Of a stretch of 64,000 nt of DNA, positions 37,026 to 48,300 are shown in pieces. The translations under genes were made by a program, and so were the position numbers. This DNA is from Klebsormidium nitens (taxonomy: Eukaryota; Streptophyta; Klebsormidiophyceae; Klebsormidiales; Klebsormidiaceae). The notes beneath the pieces are model-generated. The model was not told where the DNA came from. It made no database searches and saw nothing but the letters and a program-made list of their open reading frames with translations. Numbering within the stretch: the first letter of the stretch is position 1; each line of letters starts with the position of its first letter. The stretch lies in assembly GCA_000708835.1 (NCBI GenBank), contig DF237020.1:62001-126000 (forward strand). The letters are read 5' to 3'.

Positions 37026-40000
37026 AGCCATCAGCGCCCTTGAAGCCGAGGATCGAGGAGACTCTCAGGAAGCGTAAGATTCTTTATAGTGCTTATAGTG
37101 CTCATAGCTCAAAGGACTTCAGACTGGAATGATAGAGGCAGGCACTTCACATCCATGACAAGTGTGATATTTTGGATGGCTGCATTGGTGCCTCTCATCA
37201 TACATTCTTGCCTTCATTTTCCAATATAACTGTTCGTCTTTGAATGAGGAACTTGGTACGCTTTCGAATCAGCTTTTTCAACTCATTTCAACCAGTGTAA
37301 CTCACGCCTTGCCAGGATTGACAACTATACAGCCGCAATGAAGCACGTACAATTTGCCCTGAGCATGGGGTCCTGTCAGAATAGCGTACGGGAGGTAAGG
37401 CTTGAACATTACCTACAATCCATCCAGAGCTTCCAGTGGAGATGTGTGTTGCTTGAAGAAGTCACTTTTTGCATGAGGTCGAGACCAAGCGAAGCGGTTT
37501 TGTCAAGTGGAGAATGTCAGAGCAGATATGTGGATTGAACCCCTTCTTAGAAGCTTGACATGCTGATGCTAATCGTTATGTCGATGCAGAACGCCCTGCT
37601 TGGGACCATTGCCACGTACAAGTCCAGGATAAGGGACATCAGGACAAGAGTCCTATGCGATGACGCTCAATCTTGTCCTGCCGTTGGATCTGACAGCTCC
37701 GAATGCTACCAGCATGAGAGCAACAATCTGGAAGGTTAGCCTTATAGAACTTTTAGCGTTTAGGGTATTGGTCTGTAGTATAAGAACGAGAGTTTGTTTT
37801 GAACGCTTGTAGAACCTTAAAGAAAACCTCTTCCCTTCAAACCTGGTGAACCATACCGATGATGGTTTCATACTCCACAGGACCATCGCGCTGATCAGTT
37901 TGTCCTTCCGTATTCAGTGCCTTCCAGAGAGGATGTCGGAGGTCACAATCTAATTTCATCTTTGAAGCAAAGCTGTCTGCGAGAGGCCCGTTACCTATGG
38001 ACTGACGTTGCGGGACTGGTGAGTAACATGACCAAGTTTGTCCAGGTTCCGTCCTTCAACGTTCCAAGTGTGTCTGCTTTAAATCGCGGCACCTCTCATC
38101 TCGCTCTTTTGCAGCGGGAAATCCGTTTGATATCGGGCGACAATCATCTGGATTAGGGCTATATTTCTGACCTGAATCACGCAGAAGTTTTTTTCCGTCA
38201 ATGCAGGACGGAGTAAAAGAAATTCTCCAAGAAAATTTCATTGTGCCGTTGAGGTTCCCAAATCTGTTCAAAGGTTAGTGAACCTGCTGGCTTTGACATT
38301 CAACGGGAGGATTGAGATACATGTCAAGGAGAATCTGAGCGCAAATCTGCTGATTACCCTTACTCAAACGGTACTGTCACAAGTTTTGTTTGAAATTGTG
38401 TATTATCCTGTAATCAGAATGTTTTCGTGAGTTTTCCCCTCAGATGCCCGAAACTGAAACTATCGACGTCGCAGGCATCAGAGCTGCCCCGAACAATTTC
38501 TTACTCCACGGACCGCCGGGGACAGGTGATACTTCTGGCAACTGTGCTTTTCAGAACGTGCGAAGTACCATGTTATTGATGTTGCCCTCGATAGCCTGCT
38601 GTGTTTTTATGTCCGGCTCAGGGAGTATGCGGTGATAAATAACACTGCGTACTTCTCTCTTGCAGGAAAGACCCTCATAGGTGAGTTTGAAAGGACGCCG
38701 CTTTGTTCCACATGGACAACTTTTAACCAATACCGTCCTGATTTCTTTTCGTTCCTGAGAAAGCAGAAATGTTCTTTTCAGAACCTAGCTTGGTTGGGGA
38801 CAACCGCTAGGTACATAACCATATGTTGAGACTGATACGTCCTTGCCTCTTGCACCTCCAGCTGAAGCGATGGCCGGACAAGTCGGGTAAGACTCCTCTG
38901 AATAGTCGTATCTGAATTGGGCGGTTAGGTGTGTTCAAGGTCCTTCGCAATGCTTGTATAGGATTCGCAGATCTTTCCGGATGGTTCAACAAGCTTACCA
39001 TGTGTCGCACTTCTTCTTTTATTCGTGGTCACGGCCTTTCTCCATCGTACTTGCAGGTTCAAGTTCCTCGTCGTCTCTCCGGTAAGTTTAAAGAGCTGTC
39101 TCACCGGTAAAGTCAAAGAGCTTTCTCATGAAGACTAATCTTTGTGCGTCCCTGTCAAATTTGCGGCACCAATCTGCTCAAGGTTTTGCAGTGTCGCGGC
39201 CACGTGATTCCTTTTTCGCCTTACTTGCAGTCCACTTTTCTTTCAAAATGGACAGGGGAGAGCGAAAGGTAGGATGTACCAAGAAAGTAACTACGCTTTC
39301 CGCCTGTGGTGCTCGTCAAATGCTTCTTCCCTCACAGAGTTCGAACTCGCATAGGATCCCGCGAGCTTCTGCCGTCCTCGTAATGCGTGGAGAAAAGTCT
39401 TTTGACGAAGGCGTGCGCGTTTGATCTCGGCTCCAGCATGGTACGGCTTTGCCGTTGAGTGTGGGAATGCTCACTACGAACGACTTCCACTTTTAGCAGG
39501 ACGTTAAAAGGCATTTTTGAGCTAGCTCGACAGCTCAGCCCCGCGATCATCTTCTTTGACGAGATAGATTCGGTAGGATCGAGGCGTTCAGGCGGTGACG
39601 ATCCCGCCTGCCGAAGGGTTCTAACCGAGTTGTTGGTAAGGGACCGCCTGCGACTTACAATTCTCTGAACGTCTCCCGTGTGTTCCCCAAGAGCATGTAG
39701 ACGTCTGTGAGATTGGGAGTGTCGGATCTGACCTCTTGAGATGTTGATAGAACCTTCCACAACTCTCGCTCGCCGCCTGACTCTGTATGTTCTTTCCGTG
39801 CAGCTTCTGCTGAACCAGGTGAGCTCTCATGCTCTTCAAGAGTCTCGTTGCTGTTGTGTCGAAGCCCTCTTCAATGGATCCATAGGTCAAGGCGCCTGTC
39901 CATTGAAGCTCCTGACCATCTCAAGATGGTGTCAGTCGCCACCTAGCACGATTTCCTGGAGAAGTATCCCTGCGTAGTTATTTGTTATCTGGAGCTTTGA

Positions 40001-41390
40001 CTCTCTCGTACCTGCCAGATCGACGCTTCAGACCGCACGTATGTCGTAGCAGCGACAAACCGGATACAGGACATGGACGGTAACTTACAAAAAGTTATTC
40101 TCTGCAATTAGCGCTTCTTTCGGCATGAGCTGACATCTATAAATGCCGGCAAAATTCTTCGATTCCTTTCAATCTGCTACTTTGACTAGTAAGCGGTAAA
40201 GCAAAACCTTTTGACCAATTGACAACTTTGTAGCTTGCAGAAGCCTTGGTGAGGCGCTTCGGAACGCGTATCGACGTAAGAAACTGATCTGACTAAGTGC
40301 ATCTCAGGTGTTCGCTTCGGCAATCATGCCGGAAAATGCAGATCTTTAAAAACTACACACTTGTCGAAAGCAATCTTGATCAGCTCCCGAGCTCTCTGTA
40401 TTACAGTGTCGCCTTGGAACTGCAGTCCTTATGAGAAGCTTTTGAATACAGGTTCCTCTGCCCGATGCGAAGACAAGACAGAGCATTGTGCAGCATTACC
40501 TCAAGGAGATTGACACCGAGCTTACCGATGCCGAGCTAAGGTGCTGTTGCCGAACCCGCTCATTACTTTGGTACCTGCTGACTTTCTCAGGCTAGAAGGT
40601 TGATGTCAAACCTGCTCCACTTGACAGCGCAGTGGTTGTCATAAATCGCGCTTGAATAGGATTGTTGCAAAGGCTACAAACATTGATTCCTGGCATCATA
40701 CGTGTCGTTTGCAGCTATCTATCGGAGGAAACAGAGGGCTTCAGGTGAGAGATCCAATAAGAGCACGCGACTCTAAGATTACAGCATTGACTGCGAAAAG
40801 GTTGTCCCTTGTTCAGTGGCAGTCTGGTCCAATCGACTGGACTATCCTCCTTGGAGCTTCTGAAGGTACTGAAATTGTTAGCAGCAGGAAATTGATTAGA
40901 AATTTGTTTGTTACTTGCCCGTGCCTGACCTCTCAAGCATGTTTGCAGTGGTTCCGACCTGCGGACCATATGCAGAGCAGCAGCGATGCGGCCAGTCAGG
41001 GAAGCCGTCGCAAAAGTGGGCCAGCACAACAGTGACGAGAAGCTCACGAGCCTTCGAAGCACCTCCATCACTGACTTTCAGGTGAGTTACGGCGTACTGA
41101 GAACCCTTGGAAATCTGGGACGTTGTATGTCTGATTCATCAGGGTCCTTCTGCACCTGGATCTTTAGTCTTTATTTGCTACACCATCTTCGTTGCCCGAT
41201 CCTGACAACACAGGTGTTTCAGTATCCATTTCCATTCTTTTCAAAGAGCGTCCAGGCAGAGTGTCAAAGTCGAGTATAATCGATGTTTATACAAACCACT
41301 TCCGTGCAGGAGGTCCTCTTTACGTTCAAGCCTGCTTCCGCTGCGACCAAGGTGTCGGAAGAGGCCACCATGGCCACACGATGCCCGTAG
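37026..41390 (+). CDS. MIT-domain AAA ATPase (Vps4/spastin/katanin group), 5' end unresolved
   Basis: Exons: 37026-37073, 37316-37394, 37590-37734, ~37930-38018, 38207-38273, 38475-38525, 38666-38680, 38862-38886, 39057-39081, 39231-39268, 39500-39635, 39804-39818, 40019-40079, 40241-40275, 40452-40540, 40715-40744, 40949-41081 and 41310-41390. The N-terminal part is an MIT helical bundle (RAISALEAEDRGDSQEAIDN, ATYKSRIRDIR). WTDVAGLDGVKEILQENFIVP opens the ATPase. Walker A GPPGTGKT is split by an intron, Walker B is IIFFDEID, sensor 1 is AATN and the arginine region is ALVRRFGTR. GFSGSDLRTICRAAAMRPVREA and TDFQEVLFTFKPASA match the group's C-terminal helices, but the final helix seems shortened. 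Such enzymes remodel ESCRT-III filaments or sever microtubules; which applies here is not decided. The first exon and the 5' edge of the fourth are uncertain. Confidence 0.85.
39082..39130 (+). repeat. 26-bp duplication across an AAA ATPase donor site
   Basis: The exon end TCTCTCCG, its GTAAGT donor and 11 following bases recur immediately downstream as TCTCACCG then GTAAAGTC and the same tail ending AAAGAGCT. Confidence 0.8.
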
Positions 41391-42391
41391 ACTAGATCTA
41401 CGAACCCCCCAATAATTCTGCAGTCCGCGCCTGGTTGCGAGCTTGCTGCTTGTCTGGAGGGGTGTCGAATCTGTCGGCTCAACAAAGCGTCAAATCCACA
41501 CGACTTGTTTGCGCAGTCGTGCACAATGACTGAGAGTCTGTTGCCCAGAATGTGATCGTTGAGGACAGGCTGCATTTTCGATTCAGCAGTTCACAACGTC
41601 CATGCGAGATTGCCGCCGCCACACGTCCCTCTCGTGAACATGTCCGGCCAAATGACGGTATGTTCGCTCCATGTCTGGAAAACTTTCGACTGGTCCAGTC
41701 TCCACAGGCGGTATGGTTGATCATCTTGTCTAGCGCGACAAGAAGTAAGGACGCTGAATATGCGGCGGACTCGATCCAAGAGACTTGTGGAACCCAGTGA
41801 AAGTACCTTACATGGTGCGTCCAAAAAAGTATTGAGGCTCGCGCAGGGCGAAGTATCAATTGCCATAAGATTGTAATTTCTGCACTATAGATCCTGTGTC
41901 CAATATCCTCAAACCCATCGAAACAGCCAAAGCTGTTGCAACTTTCAGGGGCGACTCTGTAACATCGCGTGCTTGAAATTTGCAAGATAACAGCATGCCC
42001 GATATCGGGCCTGGGCGCGCCCCCAGTGTGACATCCCTAAATGCATGCTCACCATCCTTAATTCTCACATGGACTGAATGAATGGCAGCAGAAGTGGACA
42101 AATTAGGAACACACCAGGAACATGAACTTGGTCACGACAATTCGCGTTACTGCAAGACAATAGCCATCAGATTGCATCGAGCAACCCAGGATAAAGGTAA
42201 TACCGTGCTGCAACACCGCTTGAATCGGGATGAACGTGACCTGACCGTATCGAGCAACGACACTCTGTCAGAAGTACATCGGAGATGGCGCCCGCACACA
42301 CCACCTTGCAATCATCCGTGTTCCTACGTGCTCGACGAAACCCCTGAATACGACCTTGACTCTATTATACAGATGACATTTCCCCTCGGCT
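41391..42391. other. Intergenic between convergent genes, nothing recognised
   Basis: About 1 kb between the stops of the AAA ATPase and the peptidase. No gene, RNA or strong repeat was seen. Confidence 0.5.
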
Positions 42392-45300
42392 CTACAATCC
42401 GTAGTTGATCATCATGCTTTCCGTATTTGGTACAATGCCCCCCGAACCAGTCTCCTTCATGCTATGTTCCCCCAGAACATGCTTCAGGATCCTGAGGGGA
42501 TCCCTCGACCCACCATACTGCAAAACGTCTCTTCGGAGCATTTCGCCGGCCTCTCGGTTCAGCGGGTCAGCGGCAAAATACTGCGCCCACAGCTCGGACG
42601 AGAACGCCTTGGCATACAGATAGCTGTAGTAACCTGCAAGGGCAGAAAGAAGAAACTTCGTAACTTCAAATCTGCGTAGTACGAGACGATCGCATAATCT
42701 GTGAGCTGGAATCAGGTACCTCAATCCTCATGCGATATGCAGGCCCCAGCGGACTGCCTTACATCAGCCCCTGCGAGGACAGTTGCACAGGAATCCCCCA
42801 GAAATCAATTGTCACTGCCAACGAATCTTATCAGCGAACCAGGCCCCGCTTGATGGTTTTTACGTCCGTTCTAAGCGAGAGCTTCAACCAAACTCAACCT
42901 GACTAACTCCAAGGTTGAGTGATTCGTAATTTGCCCTTAATCGTGCTTGAGCAGTTCGTGCCCGTGGTAACTTTCATATGACGCAGCTTTTCCAAAAGCG
43001 CAGAACAAGGTCGGCAAAGTTGTAAAACCAACGGCGAGACGTGACCCGGAAGCACCCCCACCCGACGACTTCGCCTCATCCAGAACGAGAGCTACAGGCA
43101 AGTACACAGACTTTCCATTCGTTACGCATCTTGTTTTCTTAGGGCGGCCTAGCACCTTTAGACCCACTGACTTCCTGCAAGGCAAACTACGTGGTTAATA
43201 ATGGGTTACGAGTCAGTCAAGGACTCAAATGCACGCCCACCTGCTCCATAACCAACCAGGTGGTTAAACCGCGCCTGCCAGCACGTGCCCTCCACGTGGC
43301 CAATCGGCGTGTGCTGCTCCTGCAACTGCGCTATCACCGCTGTCGTGTCCACCCCGCCAACCGACTGAGGACCGAAGAATGCCTGGTCCATCAACGAATA
43401 AACGACCTGCAGAGGCAACCGCCCAGGTTTCACATGGCGATCCTAAGCATCGCAGGCGAAGAAAGCTCCTTCTTTCCAGCGTAGGATTGGTGCGTTTCTC
43501 GGGGGGCGGAATTGGTGACACTGATTCGAAGGAAGAGGTATAGCCTTGGAGCCCAGCAAGCGTGAGAACATTCTGGATTGTCACGTGGCGATCCTAGACA
43601 TCGCAGCAGAACAGAACTCCCTTTCTTCAGCACAGGGTGGTGAGTTTCTCGGGCAAGATGGAAAGCTCTGAATCGAAAAGGAGGTATAGGCTTCGAATCC
43701 AACAATTTGTTAACAGTCTGACACTCACAGAGCCACGCTAGAGGTTCTAAACACAAAGACAGCACGCATGCCTTTGAGCAGCGACTGTAAGCGCGCTCGG
43801 TCGGAAGCAGGCAGACCGCACCCGACAAGTGCCAGTTAGGCTCAGGACTGTGTTCCATATCTAATCCAGCCCCACGGAAAATTTGGTTTGCAGGCGTACC
43901 CATATTCCGTACAGCGAAAGTTCCTTATCAACTCGCAAAAAGCCCCCTTCCCTTAACACCTGCAGAAGAAGTAACTGCTAAACCCCACAAAACCCTCCTT
44001 CCGACCCTGCAGAAAACCCCCTTCTCTTACCCCGGCACAAAACGTTCCCCCTAACCTTGCGAAAAGTTCCCTTCTTAACCCTACAAAAACCTCCTCGCTA
44101 ACCCCGCAAAAAACTCACCTGAACCTGCAGGTCCATCGCCGAGAACATGCGCTTGCTCTGCCGCAGCCCGGAGACGACCTCGGGCGGAATGGCCTCCCCC
44201 GTGGAGTAGTGCCGCGCAAAGTGGCGCAGCACGCGGTGATCGTCCACAAACAACTCAAGCAGGTTCGAGGGCGTCTCTATGAAATCGAGCTTGCCCCGCG
44301 TGCCCGACAAGTGCTGGTACTCCTGAGAAAGAAAGGACCGAATAAGGATTTCAAAGAGTCGGGTTTGAAAGGGAATCGTCACCAGACGAGAAGAGCAACT
44401 TGGAGGGAATTTCCACAGTTTTGAGCTTGCTCCAGGTGCCTGTCTGGTACTCAACAGTGGCATCAGGAAACTTCAGGGAGGAGACGAAGATGTGTCAACA
44501 TCCAACATCATCAGACAAAGGTCCTGAGGCAGGAAGAGGCAGGAAGACCAAAGTTTAAAGAGCAGTGTGTGCCCACTGCCATGTAACAGCAAGAGCAGGC
44601 TCGCCCAGGTTCAAAGATTCAGACCGCCGAACCCCTTGAACGAGAAACCATAACAGGAACCGCTGACGTCATCACGAGCAGTACTGCTGACGTCCGCAGG
44701 CACTTCACGGACTCGTGGAAGAATGAGCGGCTTCATCATCGCCCTCGACTACCACTTCCAGAACCGAAATGAAAAACAGGTGCTGACGTCAGCAAGAGAG
44801 AGACAGCTGATGTCAGCATGGAAGGCTCACCGTACGTGAGAGCAGCGTGTGCAGCGCGTGCCCAAACTCGTGGAACATGGTCTCCACCTCGCCGTGGCTC
44901 AGCAAGGAAGGGGCGCCGTTCTGAGAGGAGAGAAGAGAGAACGAGGACGACGTCAGGACGTGAGAAAAGAGAAGATGCCGAATTCGGATGCTGCTCGGCT
45001 AAAGACCATGCCCGTTTCAAAGTAGACAAAAGGAAAGGCCATCAGGAGTCGAAAAACGGAAGACGTAAGCAGCGAACGATCGAAACGGCCGGCCCGAAGT
45101 TAGAAGCAAACGTTGAGGCGGAGAAGAGAGGACGTAAGAGAAGACAAGGAAGGACAGAGACTTCTGAGCAACACAGAAGAACCAAACTGCAGCAAAACTC
45201 ACACGGGAAGGAATATCGCTCAAAAGGAACGAGAAGCACAAAACAGCTAGCAACGTATGAAGATTGGACCTGAAAGAGGAAGCATGGGATCTAGAAAGCA

Positions 45301-48300
45301 TGGAAGCACACAACTTTCGAGGAACAGAGGTACTGAGAAATTAGACGAAAAATCTGACCTGCGGGGGCGGCAGGTTGCAGACGAGCGCCACAGCCGGCAG
45401 CTGCCAGTCGTGGTCGCCTTGCCTGCGCCCGCAGCGCAGCGTGAAGTGTGCCGCGTGCGTGTACTTGCCGGTGCGGGGAAAGAGGTCCAGGTAAATCACG
45501 CCAAGCACGCCCTGCAAACAAAGTCGCTAGGTTTCGATTTGTCACAATATCAATCAAAGTCTCATGCTTCGGGCGTGAGGGATTAACTCCCCGTAGCCAA
45601 AAGGTGACCAGAAAATGCGTCCGCCTCGCTTGTCCAAAGACTTACCAGATCCGGTCTTTCGACAGTGATCCACAAATTCACTTTGTACTCCTTCCTGGAC
45701 ACAGCTCAGTAACCTTGCGCAGTACTGCGGGAGGTGCATAACGAAACCGATGAAGAACAGAGATTGAAGAACAGAAAGGACACCCCATCTACAATGAGCT
45801 ATCAGGCATTCCTAAACGCCTGACTGTTTGAAACGCCTGACTGACACAAATCGATAACCTGCAGCAAGTCGTCACCCTGCTTTCAAACACTTTCCACATC
45901 CCATGCACACGCATCTCAATAAAACAAGTTGGCAGGCAGTAATGCTGACCTCATCCTGGTGCGTCAGCACGAACTTGCGCACGCCGTTGGCCCAGCCCTC
46001 CCCAGGGGCTAGGGGCACCTCGCGTAGCGCCATGCCGAACAGCCGGCTCGTCAGCAAAGCAAGCCCCGCCAGGCAGTGCTCCAGCGAAAAGTACTCGGCG
46101 ATCACCTGGGGGCAAGAGGCACATCTGTGAGTCGGTGTTTGTGCTTTGTGAGAGCGGAAAGTGAGAGCAGGAAAGAAGAAAAGGACGTCACGTACTTGGC
46201 AATGTTCGCAAATGGAACTTCAAAGTGATGGAACGCCACCTTTCGGGGTCGAGGCACGATTCGTGATCATGAAACCGAACCGGAGGGAACATGGAACCAA
46301 AAAAAGAGTGGAGAAGAAAGGAAGGGAAGGAAAGCGCAGTAGGGCGAAGGAGGAAGAAAGATGAGAAAACGAAGCGGCCCAAGATTTTCAATCTGAGGCT
46401 GAGGATATATACTGGCTCGTAAGTACGCAGGAATAAGCGTCCATCAATCGATGCAAAAAACGCCAAAACACTATATGACAAGTTTCAAAACGACGAAACG
46501 TCGTTCTAATTGGACTTGCGATACGGCTCACGAACGTGCAGCTGAGACTGACACGCCGTGAAAGGAAGCCAGGGCCGTTCCAGCAACTTACCCGCGCATC
46601 TAGGTTGTGGACTTTGGCCTTAGAGCAAGCCGGAACGTCGTCAGAGTTGGAGTGTTTTCCGTAACGACTCTTGGCAACACATGCGGCTCAGAATGACGAG
46701 CCCTGAACACGAACCGAACCCGTCCAAGCAACTCACCTGCGCGTCTAAGTTATGGGCTTTCGCCTTGAGCAAGCCAGGACGTCGTCCAGATTGGACTCGT
46801 GGCCAAGAGGATTCTCAACAACACGTATGCAGCTCAGGACGACGAGCCCTAACCACGAAATAAATCAGTCCAAGCAACTTACCCGTGCATCTAGATTGTG
46901 GGCTTTGGCCTTGAGCAAGCCAACGTAGTAGCCCCGGTCCCAGCTGCGGACGGGCGACCCGGGCTCGTACTGCTGCTTGACTTGGGACAACAGGGCAAAT
47001 TCCTGCAAGAGGAGTGAGGCAATCAGTTTGCCGTTACCATCGCCAATCCCGTTGTCTCAACATCAATCAGTATCCCAGGTTATCGGGAATCTTAGGCCCA
47101 TCTTAAACGGCGAAAATTGGACGCCCTTAAAGGTGAACACCTGGCAAGAAACCGCCTTTCAGAAGAGAAATTGACGACGCTCTGAGGAAGGGAAGAAAGT
47201 GCGAACTTTTCCGAGCACAAGGAGGTTGACCAGCAAGGGCGGCAGCAACAAAGAAACGGCCGCATGCCCCTTTATCGAAAAGGTAAGGAAATACTGAACG
47301 AAATCGTGGCTCAAAACACAAAAGCTCGGAAGTGAAGACACAAAAGATAATACAAAAAAAAGGGGAGAAAGGATTCGCAATACTGAAACGCGCAAGTGAG
47401 GCGTGAAAGTGGGACCCTCGGCGTCAACGAGGTATCCAGGCGAGCAGGCTTTCTACAAACTCCGTGCCTTATCCTTCAACGACGGACTGTCCGCAGCTTC
47501 TCGAGTATCCAACCGAGCGCAGGATCTCAAAGATTTTAACACTTTCACTTTCACTTTCACACTTTCAGTCCAATCTCGCGACAATCTGAAATATAATCCG
47601 AAAACCCTAAAACTCTTGAACCCTGAAACCCGTTTTTACCTTCTCAGCGGGGCCCTTGAGCTCGGTGCTCAGCGTCTCCAAGAATGTAACCACCGCATCC
47701 GGCGTGCGCGCCATGAGCGGGCGAAGAAAGAAGTCTGCGTACGAATTGAAGCCGAGCAGCTGCGCAACTTCGTGGCGCGTGGCGATGAGCTCGTCGAGAA
47801 CGGGCAGGTTGGCGCGGGGGGTGCTGTGCCCAGCGAGGTAGACCTGCCGCCGCACCTGAAGAAAGATAGAGGCGTGAGATTACCTACAGGGGGCCGGGAT
47901 AAGTGCAGCAAGTGGTTACTAAGTTAGGACGAGGTATAAGCTTGTGTGTTCCCTTTCAAAAACTTGAAAGGGAGGATAAATTGTCATCAAACACGAGATT
48001 GGCAGACGGTGTCAGAGACCGGTTCCCCTCTTCGAACGGGAATAAGGGACCCGGTGACTGGATATGATCTCTTTTCCATTTTCCATCTCGACCCCCGCAT
48101 AAAAAAGAAAACGAGCCGTTCTCTCACGATCCCTCGGTCTCTAACCTTGGTCCCCACTTTTCGACACTGAATGCGCTCTCTTGCAGAGGCTTTTCTCGAA
48201 CAGAACAAATGGAGCCTACGAGATAAGTGCCCCCACCCCACAGGAACAGGTAAGTCACCTCGAGGGTTTACCCACACTTCAGCATTCCTTGAGCATCTTG

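Noticed and set aside
45017-45313. Hydrophobic minus-strand frame rich in Leu/Phe/Ser
   Set aside because: Sits in a purine-rich peptidase intron; apparent hydrophobicity comes from base composition.
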